Source: Myxococcota bacterium
Lineage (GTDB): Bacteria; Myxococcota_A; UBA796; JAFGLY01
DNA: 64,000 nt
NCBI GenBank assembly: GCA_024276675.1
Contig: JAJRWT010000060.1
Coordinates: forward strand, 1-64,000
Reading direction: 5' to 3'
The notes beneath the pieces were generated by a model. It had not been told where the DNA came from and made no database searches. It was given only the letters and a program-made list of their open reading frames with translations. The number at the start of each line of letters is the position of its first letter. Within the stretch, counting starts at the first letter, position 1. Made by a program: the position numbers and the translations under genes. This document shows positions 9,114 to 18,557 of this stretch, piece by piece.

Positions 9114-11378
9114 TCAACCGCCGTTCCTGCCCCGCCCCCTGGTGAACAGGGCCTTCAGCGACAGGGGCAGGTTGAAGAAGGCATCGAAGACCATATGTTC
9201 CACCAGGGCGCCCTTTTCGCCGAAGACCGGGATGACCCTGGCCGCTCTCGTCGCCCAGGTGCCCCCCATGAACCTGGCCAGCCCGGGGAACCTGGCCACC
9301 ATCTGGATGGGGAAACCCAGGTACCCCACGTAGTGCCAGAAGGAGATCACTCCAGCAACCCAGTAGTCCTTGATGTTGCGATCCCGGATCATGCGGTACA
9401 CCACGTAGGACCCGCGGGTGAGAGAGCCCGGCGAGATTGGCGTGCCCTGGAAGAAAGCCAGGATCAACGCCGAAGTCACCAGGCCTTCCTGCCAACTGGT
9501 GGCGTGGAAGATCATGTAGTAGGCGGCGATGAGTAGCGCCACTACCTGGGTGACCGGCAGCGTGCAGAAATGGACGGCCACACACTTCAGGTAGGTCTGG
9601 ATGAAGGGGTCGCCGATGCTGTCCAGGATGCGTTTTTCTTCTTCTTCGTCCAGCATTCCCTCGGCACGGGCAAACTCCACCTGCTGGAGCAGCCACTTTT
9701 CCCTCACCTCGGCCTTGAAGTAGAGCTTCAGAGGATAGGTCAGGGTGTTCCAGATGCGTGGTATCCAGGTGGACGGCTCCGACAGGAAGCGATGCACCCG
9801 GGCGGGCATCCATCCCATGCCCAGCATGTGGGCCCAGAAACGCAGGGGTTGGTCCGGAAGGCGCGCAGCACGCTCGTCGTCCACTCTTCCCGCCCTGTGC
9901 CAGCCCAGTACGGCCTCCAGGCGTCTCACCCTCATGGTGGTGGAAAGGTATGGGAGGCTGGTGAGACATCTGCCCACATGGGCTCGCCAACGGGCATTTC
10001 CCCAAAGTTTTCTACCCAGCTTGCCCAGCAGGGGAATCGCTCCCAGCAGCAGAAACAGGACAGATCCCACGCTGGCGGCCTCCAGGCGCCGGGCATGATT
10101 CCGGTCCAGCAGCCCCATGGTTTCCCAGTCCCGGATGGTGGCCGAACGTACCTGGGAACGCAGGCCGGAGTCCAGCAAGAGACGAAAACCGTGGTGACTG
10201 AGATCCGGCAGAGAAGCCCTGTAGGCGGCCTCGCGTGCCTCCAGCTCGTCCAGCAAGGGAAGGAGATCCCGGAAATGCTCGCGCCGCTGCTCCACCCAGG
10301 CGCGGAGCCTGGGCAGGTCGCCACGGTCGAACTGGGCCAGGGAGCCTCGCGCCAGTCCCCGTAGAATGAGTCGAAAATCCACCGGGCTCATGGGCAGGAC
10401 GGCCAAGAGGGCGAGACCGGCCCTGAAGTCGATGGCGGTGAGGCCGTCGGCCGGGCCCGGGCCCGCGTCCAGACGTTTGAGCGCGTTGGGTTGGCTCTTG
10501 AGAGACCACCATTCGTACTGGCGCGCCAGCTCCGGCGCTCCCATCTGGTGAAAGAGCCGAACCAACCTGGCCATGAAGGCTCGCTTGTTCAGGTACTCGG
10601 GCGATGGAACGTCGTCGCGGGGTTGGTCCCAGGTCCAGGCCCGGTGCTTTCGGCGGGAGAAGAGCTGCTCATCCACCTCTAACTGCCAGGTGCGCCCTTC
10701 CACCCACTCGGAAATCTCGGCCCAGCTCCGGAGTTCTTCGTCGAAGAACAGGCCGATGACATCCACGATGGCGTCTTCACGGCCCGTTTCCACCTTCATG
10801 CCGCGACGGATGAGCTTCTGCCAGATGGCACCGGCCATGACCGCGTCGGGGTTGACCTGGGCGGAGAAAGCCCCCTGGAAGGCAAGCCAGTAGAGGGCAT
10901 TCCTGAAGCGCAACGCCAACCCGCCCGGGGGCCTGAGCACCTTGACCGCCACCACGGAACCCTCTTCCAGGCCAACCAGTCCGGCATCCACGCGCTCCAG
11001 CCTGGCCTGGTAGACCTGACCGGCGAAGCCCCCGCCCACGAAACGCAGCAGACGAAGATCCACCGAACCCCGGGCCATGGGGTGAACACAGCGCACCTGC
11101 ACCCGAAGCAGTCGGCCTGGTTCATGACGCGAGGGATGCCAGGCCCTGTCAATGTCGGCGCTCTGAATCTGCCGGATCAAGTGACTACGCACCGGATCCC
11201 TGCTCCATTCGCCCCCATCCCCATGCTCCGGGCCGGGCATGTCCTGGCCGGTGGAAGAGCGGGAAGGAATCTCGGTTGGCGGGGATCCTGGACCTGGAGG
11301 ACCTTCAACCGCCGAAACTTCGGCAGGTTCCCCCTGCAGGGACAGGGTCTCGATGTCTTGGGTGCTCATTTTGCTCAT
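9114..11378 (-). CDS. Protein-kinase-fold (probably catalytically atypical) protein with membrane C-terminus
   Basis: 754 residues. The N-terminal half carries a glycine loop GGGFAGQVYQA followed by VVAVKVLRPP (beta-3 lysine). Further on comes WSLKSQPNALKR where kinases have HRDxKxxN, and then TAIDFRAG where they have DFG. The catalytic Asp of HRD therefore appears to be Ser, while the metal-binding D of DFG is kept. The C-terminal 330 residues contain several hydrophobic helices (for example around VGSVLFLLLGAIPLLG and VVALLIAAYYMIF), so the protein is membrane-anchored. It resembles ABC1/UbiB or RIO-like kinases only in outline. It lies between a transglutaminase-like gene and a polytopic membrane protein. 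Function unknown. Confidence 0.6.
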   Translation of the reverse strand: MSKMSTQDIETLSLQGEPAEVSAVEGPPGPGSPPTEIPSRSSTGQDMPGPEHGDGGEWSRDPVRSHLIRQIQSADIDRAWHPSRHEPGRLLRVQVRCVHPMARGSVDLRLLRFVGGGFAGQVYQARLERVDAGLVGLEEGSVVAVKVLRPPGGLALRFRNALYWLAFQGAFSAQVNPDAVMAGAIWQKLIRRGMKVETGREDAIVDVIGLFFDEELRSWAEISEWVEGRTWQLEVDEQLFSRRKHRAWTWDQPRDDVPSPEYLNKRAFMARLVRLFHQMGAPELARQYEWWSLKSQPNALKRLDAGPGPADGLTAIDFRAGLALLAVLPMSPVDFRLILRGLARGSLAQFDRGDLPRLRAWVEQRREHFRDLLPLLDELEAREAAYRASLPDLSHHGFRLLLDSGLRSQVRSATIRDWETMGLLDRNHARRLEAASVGSVLFLLLGAIPLLGKLGRKLWGNARWRAHVGRCLTSLPYLSTTMRVRRLEAVLGWHRAGRVDDERAARLPDQPLRFWAHMLGMGWMPARVHRFLSEPSTWIPRIWNTLTYPLKLYFKAEVREKWLLQQVEFARAEGMLDEEEEKRILDSIGDPFIQTYLKCVAVHFCTLPVTQVVALLIAAYYMIFHATSWQEGLVTSALILAFFQGTPISPGSLTRGSYVVYRMIRDRNIKDYWVAGVISFWHYVGYLGFPIQMVARFPGLARFMGGTWATRAARVIPVFGEKGALVEHMVFDAFFNLPLSLKALFTRGRGRNGG

Positions 11379-11449
11379 GTCCGTTCAGGGCGCGGGGACT
11401 CCCGGAAGAGCCCCGGGGGGCCGGGTGATCTCCAGGGGCCGGGACGCCA

Positions 11450-12136
11450 TCAGAAGGACCCGGATTCCTGCCGCAGGGCTCGTTTCCAGGATTCCAGCCG
11501 TTGGGGGCCGTAGGCTCGGGACCATGCTCGCAGGATACGCTCCAGCGGAAGATCCGCGAATGTACCGTGGTGGGCATGGTATTGCACGAAGCTCCTGCCA
11601 AGGGAATCGTGACGAGGGAACACGGCTTCGCGCCAGCCATCGAAGTCCACCAACGGGAAACCGTGTTCCAGGCACAATTCCCGGTCGAATGCTGGGGTCA
11701 CGGCCAACCAGGCACCGTCCAGGTACAACTGCACGTACGAGTGGTATACCAACAGGTTGGTGCCCAGGAACTCGAAGACGTTGTCACGCGCCAGGTCGTT
11801 GGTGATGTCGGCGAAGACCAGGCGCGAAGGGATACCTGCCGACCTCAAGAGCGAGGTGAGCAGTACCGCCTTCTGGATGCACTGCCCGCTGCCGCGTTTC
11901 AAGGTGGCTGTTGCCTTGAAGTGCTCCAGAGCGAAGAAGGGAGTGTAGGGGCTGTACCTTATGCTGTCGCGAGCCAGCAGAAACAAGCGCCTGGCCCGTT
12001 GGTGGTCATCGTCCACGCCGTGGCAGGCTCGTTGCTTCAAGGCGAGCACGGTGGGATGTTCGCTTTCCACGGTGTAGGTGGGAGCGAGAAAAGGCGCGAG
12101 ATCTGGCGCTGCAGCACGCTCTGCCGGAGGAATCAT
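11450..12136 (-). CDS. Transglutaminase-like cysteine protease-fold protein
   Basis: 228-residue protein with the transglutaminase-like core: catalytic Cys in GSGQCIQKAVLLTSLLRSAG, His in VYHSYVQLYLDG, and Asp in AVTPAFD, in the expected order and spacing. The start was set at ATG 12136 (purine-rich AGGAAAGG upstream). This removes out-of-frame overlap with the molybdenum hydroxylase gene that ends 41 bases upstream. No signal peptide is seen. Members of this fold act as peptidases, amidases or cross-linkers, and the substrate here is unknown. It is the fifth gene of the leftward run that begins with the CoA-transferase. Confidence 0.8.
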   Translation of the reverse strand: MIPPAERAAAPDLAPFLAPTYTVESEHPTVLALKQRACHGVDDDHQRARRLFLLARDSIRYSPYTPFFALEHFKATATLKRGSGQCIQKAVLLTSLLRSAGIPSRLVFADITNDLARDNVFEFLGTNLLVYHSYVQLYLDGAWLAVTPAFDRELCLEHGFPLVDFDGWREAVFPRHDSLGRSFVQYHAHHGTFADLPLERILRAWSRAYGPQRLESWKRALRQESGSF

Positions 12137-12176
12137 GGGGACCTTTCCTTGGGCCGAAGCCAGGACGCCGTCGGCT

Positions 12177-14555
12177 TCAGGACCGTTCCGCACGGGCGAT
12201 GGCGTCCAGGATCTTTTCCGGGGTGATCGGGAGATGGCGGATGCGAACACCGATGGCGTCGTAGATGGCGTTGGCGATGGCGGGCGTGGTGGGAACCAGC
12301 CCTGGCTCCCCCACCCCCTTCGCGCCGAAGGGCCCTTCCGGGGCCAGGGTTTCCATGAAGTCCAGGTGGATGGGAAAAGCCATCTCGCGGGCCGTGGGGA
12401 TCTTGTAGTCGGTGAAGCCGTCGTTGAGGATACGCCCTTCCCGGGTGAGCACTTCTTCGTATAATGCGTAGCCCAGGCCCTGGGCCAGGGCACCGTAGAT
12501 CTGACCGCGCAGTGTCTGGGGGTTCAAGACCCTGCCCACATCGTGAACGGCGGCCAGGCGAAGGATATGGATTTCGCCGGTCTGCCGGTCGACCTCCAGC
12601 TCGACGGCGTGGGCGCCATAGGCATAGGCGGCCGACAGGTCGCCGACACCGCGGGTCCAGTCGGGCAGCTCCGTGGGTGGGTCGTAGAAGCCATGGGCCA
12701 CGAGCAGCTCGCCTCCCTCGCGAAAATGGGCGGCGCGAAGCAAGCGGGCAAGCTCCAGCTTGAGAAGGGGCTCGTCAGGCCGCTCCCGCGGGAAGATGAA
12801 CCCATCCCGCAGGTCGAAATCATCCGGAGCCGGCCTCGGGTTGGGTCGTGGGAGCGGTTGGCCAGGGTGGCTGGCCCCGTGGCGCTTGATCTGCTTGCCC
12901 ACCAGGTCAGGATAGAGCTGGACGGCCAATTCGAAGATCCTCTTGCGGGCCTTTCTTGCCGCGATTGCCACGGCGTTCAGCGAGGTGAAGGCGCCACGGC
13001 TGGCGTGGGTGCCAACGTCCCAGGGACAGGTGGAGGTGTCGGTCTGGGTGATGAAGACCTTCCGTGGTCGAACTCCCAGGTAGTCCGCAACGCCCTGGGT
13101 CAGGGCCGTGTGCTGGCCCTGGCCCATTTCCACGCTGCCGGAAGCCACGTAGACGTTGCCGAAGTCGTCGAAGCGGATAATCACTCCGCTGGCGTCGGAA
13201 CGGTAGATACGGCCCGACCCCCCCACATGGCAGAGAGCGGCCATGCCCACGCCACGCCCCGCGGGACGAGTGGCATGCCAGTCCACCTGCTGGGCAGCCC
13301 TTTCGATACACTCATCCATGGCACAGGTCTTGACCTTCAAACCCATGGGAGTGATCTCACCGGGCTCATTGCAGTTGATCCTGCGCATTTCCAGAGGGTC
13401 TACTCCCGCTTCTCGGGCCAGGTCGTCCAGGTTGCTCTCGATGGCCCAGGTGACCTCGGGATTGCCGTAACCCCGCATGGCCTGTGCGTAGGTATTGTTG
13501 GTGTAGACCAGGGTGGAGTCGAAGCGAACCACCGGCACCTTGTAGAGTGAAGTGGCGGGCACCAGCATGACGGAAGGGTACGTGGCGCCCCAGGACACGT
13601 ATGCGCCGTTGTCCTGGGTAACGTGGAGATCCCGGAAGGTGAGCCTGCCTTGGCTGTCACAGCCCTGCGCAACTCGCACACGGGTGGATTGCCGGGGTGA
13701 GAGGCAGGCGAACTCCTCTTGCCGGTCGTAGATGATCTTCACCGGGCGCCCGGTACGATGGGCCAGCAGGATTGCGATGTATTCATATGTATGGGTGTCG
13801 AGACCGGTTCCGAAGGCGCCTCCCAGGGTGGGCACCACGACGCGGACGTTCCTGTCGTGGAGACCCAGCGCTTCCAGGGCTCCCATGAAGTCACGCTGCG
13901 CCAGAAAAGGGATCTGGGTCTTGGCCCAGATGGACAGGTTGCCCGACAGGTCGAACTCGGCGATACATCCGGCCGTGCCCATGCAGCTCTGCTGGATGAG
14001 CGGCGTGGAGTAGACGGATTCCACCACGTGGGCCGAACGCAGCCTGGCCTGGGCCAGGTCCCCCGAATCGTGCTTGAAGGTCACGGGCACCAGGTTGTCG
14101 GTCCTGGGCCTGCCCCTGGAATCGCGTTCGTGGATGAGGGGAGCGCCGGGAGCCATGGCGCTCTCGGGGGTGAAGACAGCGGGGAGAGGCTCGTACTCCA
14201 CGCGTATCAGCTCCACCGCCTGGGCGGCGATGTCGGGATCGATGGCAGCAACCGCGGCCACTTCGTCACGAAACTGCCTGACCTTTCCGCACTTCAGGGC
14301 GAAGTTGTCGCGCAGGAAACCCAGTCGCACTTCGGGGGTGTCGGCGGCAGTGATCACGGCCCTGACGCCCGGTAGCCCCCTGGCCAGCGAGGTGTCGATG
14401 TGCAGGATCCTGGCGTGGGCGTGCTGGCTGAACTTGATCTTGCCGTACAACATGCCCGGCCGCTCCAGGTCCTGGATGTACCTGGCCCTTCCGGTGGCCT
14501 TGTCAGGTGCGTCTGGGCGCCGCATGGGCTGGCCCACGTAACTTGGCCGGGTCAT
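12177..14555 (-). CDS. Molybdenum hydroxylase large (molybdopterin-binding) subunit, xanthine dehydrogenase / 4-hydroxybenzoyl-CoA reductase family
   Basis: 792 residues, full length. Seen in order: N-terminal RPDAPDKATGRARYIQD, TLGGAFGTGLD (Moco contact), YAQAMRGYGNPEVTWAIE (substrate-arginine region), VEMGQGQHTALTQ, and GAKGVGEPGLVPTTPAIANAI, which holds the catalytic glutamate. All key residues look intact. The ATG lies just past the stop of the [2Fe-2S] subunit gene, with the FAD subunit gene before that. The order FAD, FeS, Mo is typical. The paired CoA-transferase suggests a CoA-thioester or aromatic/heterocyclic substrate; xanthine is less likely but not excluded. Confidence 0.92.
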   Translation of the reverse strand: MTRPSYVGQPMRRPDAPDKATGRARYIQDLERPGMLYGKIKFSQHAHARILHIDTSLARGLPGVRAVITAADTPEVRLGFLRDNFALKCGKVRQFRDEVAAVAAIDPDIAAQAVELIRVEYEPLPAVFTPESAMAPGAPLIHERDSRGRPRTDNLVPVTFKHDSGDLAQARLRSAHVVESVYSTPLIQQSCMGTAGCIAEFDLSGNLSIWAKTQIPFLAQRDFMGALEALGLHDRNVRVVVPTLGGAFGTGLDTHTYEYIAILLAHRTGRPVKIIYDRQEEFACLSPRQSTRVRVAQGCDSQGRLTFRDLHVTQDNGAYVSWGATYPSVMLVPATSLYKVPVVRFDSTLVYTNNTYAQAMRGYGNPEVTWAIESNLDDLAREAGVDPLEMRRINCNEPGEITPMGLKVKTCAMDECIERAAQQVDWHATRPAGRGVGMAALCHVGGSGRIYRSDASGVIIRFDDFGNVYVASGSVEMGQGQHTALTQGVADYLGVRPRKVFITQTDTSTCPWDVGTHASRGAFTSLNAVAIAARKARKRIFELAVQLYPDLVGKQIKRHGASHPGQPLPRPNPRPAPDDFDLRDGFIFPRERPDEPLLKLELARLLRAAHFREGGELLVAHGFYDPPTELPDWTRGVGDLSAAYAYGAHAVELEVDRQTGEIHILRLAAVHDVGRVLNPQTLRGQIYGALAQGLGYALYEEVLTREGRILNDGFTDYKIPTAREMAFPIHLDFMETLAPEGPFGAKGVGEPGLVPTTPAIANAIYDAIGVRIRHLPITPEKILDAIARAERS

Positions 14556-14561
14556 CTTTGC

Positions 14562-15077
14562 TCACTCATGCTGGCGCTCCCGGACGTTTGCGGGTGGTTC
14601 CTGCCCAGCCTCGGCAGCTCGACGGATGGCCCTGACGATCTGGACATAGCCAGTGCATCGGCAGAGGTTGCCCAGGAGGGCGTCCTGAATCTCTCGTTCG
14701 CCCGGCGCGGGGTTCCGGAGAAGAAGGGCGTGGGCCTTCATGATCATGCCGGGTGTGCAGAAGCCGCACTGAATGGCGCCCTCGTCGACGAAGGCCCGCT
14801 GTATCAACGAAAGTTGGCCTGGCTCCCGGGATAGGCCCTCGATGGTGAGCAAAGTCCTGCCTTGCAGCTCCAGCGCGGGGTAAAGACAGGAATTGACCGC
14901 CATGCCGTCTACGATGACCGTGCAGGCGCCGCATTCGCCTTCACCACAGCCTTCCTTGGTGCCCGTCAAGCCCAGGGAACCCCGCAGGAGATCCAGCAGC
15001 ATGGTCCCCGGTCCCACCTGCGTGGTGAAGGGAGAACCGTTGACGGTGAAGCTGATGGTTTGTAGAGCCTTGTTCAT
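14562..15077 (-). CDS. Molybdenum hydroxylase [2Fe-2S] subunit
   Basis: 171-residue electron-transfer subunit. The plant-ferredoxin-type cluster is bound by C44, C49, C52 and C64 (GCGEGECGACTV then C in NSCLYP). The second cluster is bound by C104, C107, C139 and C141 (QCGFCTPGM and LCRCTGY). The start at 15077 forms an ATGA overlap with the stop of the FAD subunit gene, so translation is coupled. All eight cysteines are present, so both clusters should form. It is expected to pass electrons between the Mo site and FAD in the cytoplasm. Confidence 0.95.
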   Translation of the reverse strand: MNKALQTISFTVNGSPFTTQVGPGTMLLDLLRGSLGLTGTKEGCGEGECGACTVIVDGMAVNSCLYPALELQGRTLLTIEGLSREPGQLSLIQRAFVDEGAIQCGFCTPGMIMKAHALLLRNPAPGEREIQDALLGNLCRCTGYVQIVRAIRRAAEAGQEPPANVRERQHE

Positions 15078-15940
15078 GGGTCGCTCCCCCGTGGGAGAGA
15101 TCCGGGGAGCACCTGTTCCAGGCAACGCCGCAGCAACACGGCAACCAACTTTCGACGGTATTCCGCCGAGGAGCGCAGGTCCGTGATGGGTGATACGCAG
15201 TCCTGGGCCAGACCAGCGGCGCGCTCCAGGAGATCCCCGGTCAGCTCGGCACCGCGCAGCATGTCTTCAACCCTCGACAGGCGGAGAGGCACCGGCGCCA
15301 CGGCGCCTGCCGCCACGTGGATCTGCCGACAACGCGAGCCATCCACGCAGAGCTGCACGGCCACGCTCACCTTTGCCAGGTCCATGGCCACCCTGCTCTT
15401 CCGCATGAAGATGGAGCCTGAACCCGGTTCCGGCAAGGGAAGGGACAGGGAGAGAAGCAGCTCGTCGGAGGCCAGGACGGTGCTGCCCGGTGCGATGAAA
15501 AAGTCTTGCAGTGGAACCTCGCGTTCCCCTCGGGGGCCGATGATCCTGGCACGAGCGCCCAGCACCAGCAGGGGAGGAGCCAGGTCGGCCGCCGGGGAGG
15601 CATTGCACAGGTTCCCACCGACGGTGGCGACGTTGCGGATCTGCATGCTGCCCAGCGTGGAGGCTGCCTGGACCAGGGCCGGGTACAGGCCCTTCAGGTC
15701 CTGGTGGTGCAGAATGTCGGCGATGGTGGCTCCCGCCCCCAGGCTGACCCGTTGACCAATTCGGATGTGGCGGAGTCGGGGGATGGAACGGAGGGAGACG
15801 AGGGCCCCGGGGCTTCGCTGGCCCTTCTTCACCTGCACCAGCAGATCCGTTCCCCCGGCCAGGGGCCTGGCTCCTGGTGTGGAGGCAAGGAGGCCGATGG
15901 CCTGCTGGATGGAGGCTGGCCTGTGGTAGTCGTGGTTCAT
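15074..15940 (-). CDS. Molybdenum hydroxylase FAD-binding subunit
   Basis: 288-residue CO dehydrogenase/xanthine dehydrogenase medium subunit. Seen: YHRPASIQQAIGLLA at the start, the FAD loops LAGGTDLLVQVKKG and ATVGGNLCNASPAADLAPPLLVLGA, and the C-terminal CO_deh_flav_C-like region. ATG 15940 was preferred because the family begins about 3 residues before YHRP. An upstream TTG at 15988, adjacent to the CoA-transferase stop, could also serve. It overlaps the FeS subunit gene by 4 bases. Confidence 0.93.
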   Translation of the reverse strand: MNHDYHRPASIQQAIGLLASTPGARPLAGGTDLLVQVKKGQRSPGALVSLRSIPRLRHIRIGQRVSLGAGATIADILHHQDLKGLYPALVQAASTLGSMQIRNVATVGGNLCNASPAADLAPPLLVLGARARIIGPRGEREVPLQDFFIAPGSTVLASDELLLSLSLPLPEPGSGSIFMRKSRVAMDLAKVSVAVQLCVDGSRCRQIHVAAGAVAPVPLRLSRVEDMLRGAELTGDLLERAAGLAQDCVSPITDLRSSAEYRRKLVAVLLRRCLEQVLPGSLPRGSDP

Positions 15941-15988
15941 GCTGATGCGAGACAAAGTGTCGCTCTCCTGGCCGGGGCTTGCATACAA

Positions 15989-17203
15989 CTAACCGGCGAT
16001 GATCCGCCGTTCCAGAAGCTGGGAGACGAGGGACTCTTCCATGCCCATCTCACGTAGCACCGCGACGGTGTGCTGGCCGTAGGCCGGGGCAAAGGGAAGC
16101 TGCCCGCCCGTGGCATCCAGGTGGGGGGTGTCCACTGCCGCTGGCGGCAGGCGGATCCTGCGGCCATCGGGGGCGGTCGTGGCCAGCGCACTGGACCGCA
16201 CGAAGGGCAGATGGGCCACGCGCTCGATGGGCGTGATGGGGGAATGCGGGACCAGTGCAGACTCCAGGACCCGGAAGATCTCCTGCGCGCTGTGAACGGA
16301 GGTGATTGCGGCGATGGCCTCGTGAAGCTCTCCACTGTGGGCACGGCGGCCTTCGTTGGAGGAATACCTGGCAAGAGCCAGGGAGGAAAACATGGGCTGC
16401 GCGACGAAACGCTCCCACTGGGCATCGCTGCCGATGGCCACGTATATGTACCCGTCCGCGGATGGGTAGGCGTTCACCGGTATGAACTGGCGATGCTGGT
16501 TGCCGGCACGACGCAGCTCGGAGGGAGGGCTGTCCATGTCCAGCATGGGGAGAAAGGTGTGTAGCCATGACACCGCGGCCCTGGCCATGGAGATGTCTAT
16601 CTGCTTGCCCTCACCCGTTCTTTCCCGCTCCAGCATGGCCAGAAGAACCTGGGCAAATGCCTCGTCGCCCGCCTTGAGGTCCACGATGGGCGGGCCACAT
16701 TGGAGCGGAGGGCCGTCGGGATGGCCCGTGATGTCCATGTAGCCGCAGAGCGCCTGGATCATGGGATCATAGCCGGGGATACCGGGTTGTTGCAGGCCCA
16801 TGGCCGAGATGCTGCACCAGATGAGAGCCCCACGCTCCCGGCGCAACGTGTCGTAGTCCATGCCGAGAGCTGTATGACGCCTTGGCAGGGTATTGGTGCA
16901 GAAGACGTCCACCGGAAGCTCACGCACCAGGTCGCGCAGGAGCTTCTGGCCTTCCGGGTGCTTCAAATCCACGGCGATGGCTTCCTTGCCGGCATTGGGA
17001 GCTACGAAGTAGCTGTGCAGGTCCTTACCCGCCATCTCACGGCCGATGTAGCGGTTGGGATCCCCCCGGGACTTCCGCCCAGGCACGGGAGTGGGCTCCA
17101 GGCGGATGACTCGCCATCCCAGGTGAACGAAGCGCAGAGTTGCATAGGACATGCTCAATGCCTGCTCAACGCTGAGGACCACGGGGACTTTCGAGTGGGA
17201 CAT
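15989..17203 (-). CDS. CaiB/BaiF-type (family III) CoA-transferase
   Basis: 404-residue family III CoA-transferase. Typical blocks are GWRVIRLEPTPVPG, IAVDLKHPEGQKLLRDLV, YDPMIQALCGYMDITGHPDGPP and the late PFAPAYGQHTVAVLREMG. The aspartate in VDLKAGDEAF is the likely CoA-linked catalytic residue. ATG 17203 has GGGAG 8 bases upstream; the longer open frame has no such site. It heads the run that includes the three-subunit molybdenum hydroxylase, so it may activate the substrate as a CoA ester. It is divergent from the aminotransferase/IorAB genes, with 188 bp between the starts. Confidence 0.9.
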   Translation of the reverse strand: MSHSKVPVVLSVEQALSMSYATLRFVHLGWRVIRLEPTPVPGRKSRGDPNRYIGREMAGKDLHSYFVAPNAGKEAIAVDLKHPEGQKLLRDLVRELPVDVFCTNTLPRRHTALGMDYDTLRRERGALIWCSISAMGLQQPGIPGYDPMIQALCGYMDITGHPDGPPLQCGPPIVDLKAGDEAFAQVLLAMLERERTGEGKQIDISMARAAVSWLHTFLPMLDMDSPPSELRRAGNQHRQFIPVNAYPSADGYIYVAIGSDAQWERFVAQPMFSSLALARYSSNEGRRAHSGELHEAIAAITSVHSAQEIFRVLESALVPHSPITPIERVAHLPFVRSSALATTAPDGRRIRLPPAAVDTPHLDATGGQLPFAPAYGQHTVAVLREMGMEESLVSQLLERRIIAG

Positions 17204-17391
17204 GTTGCTTCTCCCTCGGGGATCGAGTTCTACACCTGTATGGTCTACGCACTCTCCTGGCCAGCCCAGCGACAGCCTCCTTGGTCTTGGCACGGGAAGC
17301 ACGATAGGTGAATTGCCAGTCGAAGCTCTCTCCAGTCTTCGAAGCCTCCTTCCCCGGAGCCAGGCCCATCCAGGAACCCAAAAGGTGCGAG

Positions 17392-18486
17392 ATGTCCCGC
17401 GAAAAGTTCCGAAAAGTCAATGTCGAGATGCTCTGCCCCTACGAACCCGGCAAGCCCATCATGGAGGTCAAGCGTGAGCTGGGCCTGGAGCACGTCGTAA
17501 AGCTGGCCTCCAACGAAAACCCACTGGGCCCGTCCCCCGAGGTGCTGAAGGTCCTCCGCGACACCGACCTCTTCCTCTCCCAGTATCCCGACATCAACGG
17601 CCACTACCTGCGTACCGCCTTGTCACGGGTGATGGACGTCCCCGTGGACGAGATCATCCTGGGCAACGGCTCGGCGGATCTCATGAAGATGGTGGCCGAT
17701 GCCTTCCTCGCTCCCGGCTACGAGTCCATGGCACCCGATCCCTCGTTCCCGGTTTATCAGGTCGTCGCCCGCATCGCCGGAGCAGAACCCATCAACGTGC
17801 CGCTGGACCAACGGCTCCGGGTAGACCTCCATGCCATGCGGCGTGCGCTCAGCTCCAGGACCAGGATCATCTGGCTCGCCAACCCCAACAATCCCACCGG
17901 GCTCGCCATGCCGTGGGAGCCTGTCGAACGATTCCTGGATGAACTGCCCGAAGGCGTGATCACGGTCATCGATCTGGCCTACCAGCACTACGTTTCCCTG
18001 CCCGGATACCACGAAGGCATCTCCAGGCTGCGCCACCGCGACAGGGTCATCATCCTGGAGACCTTCTCCAAGGCCCACGGCCTGGCGGGCCTGCGATGCG
18101 GCGTCGGCGTGGCCCGAAAGCGCCACGTGGACATGATGGCCCGGGTGCGCATGCCCTTCAGCGTCAACAGCGCCGCCCAGGTGGCCGCCATCACCAGCCT
18201 GAAGGACCAGGCCCACATCCGCCGCTCCGTCCAACTCAACGCCCGCGTCATGGAACTGTATCGTTCGGGGCTCACCGACCTGGGCTTGGGGTTCCACCCC
18301 AGCGACGCCAACTTCATACTGGTGCGCCTCCCCGCCGGCGGTGACCAGGTGGCCCAGCGCCTGCTGCGGCAAGGCGTGATAGTACGGTACCTCCCCCATG
18401 GCGGGCTCGAGGACACCATCCGTGTCACCACTGGCACCATGGAACAGGCCCGGTTCTTCCTGAAGGCCCTGGCACGAATTTTATAG
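17392..18486 (+). CDS. HisC-like class I/II aminotransferase
   Basis: 364-residue PLP aminotransferase of the histidinol-phosphate/aromatic group. Seen: VVKLASNENPLGPSP at the N-terminus, LANPNNPTG, and the PLP lysine in LETFSKAHGLAGLRCG, all intact. The start is ATG 17392, with AGGTGCGAG just upstream and the family N-terminus following. No histidine genes are nearby. The next two genes encode indolepyruvate:ferredoxin oxidoreductase, so the likely job is transamination of aromatic amino acids to arylpyruvates. Histidine biosynthesis remains possible. Confidence 0.9.
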   Translation: MSREKFRKVNVEMLCPYEPGKPIMEVKRELGLEHVVKLASNENPLGPSPEVLKVLRDTDLFLSQYPDINGHYLRTALSRVMDVPVDEIILGNGSADLMKMVADAFLAPGYESMAPDPSFPVYQVVARIAGAEPINVPLDQRLRVDLHAMRRALSSRTRIIWLANPNNPTGLAMPWEPVERFLDELPEGVITVIDLAYQHYVSLPGYHEGISRLRHRDRVIILETFSKAHGLAGLRCGVGVARKRHVDMMARVRMPFSVNSAAQVAAITSLKDQAHIRRSVQLNARVMELYRSGLTDLGLGFHPSDANFILVRLPAGGDQVAQRLLRQGVIVRYLPHGGLEDTIRVTTGTMEQARFFLKALARIL

Positions 18487-18557
18487 CATGAAACTTCATT
18501 CTACCGCTCTTCCAAAGACTGTCGGTGCAACAGTCGACCCAACAGGAAGGTAACGGC

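Noticed and set aside
17249..17263. TGG-N10-GC element (minus strand) upstream of the CoA-transferase
   Set aside because: The -12 block is GTGC and the -24 block TGGCCAG; too far from consensus to call without data.
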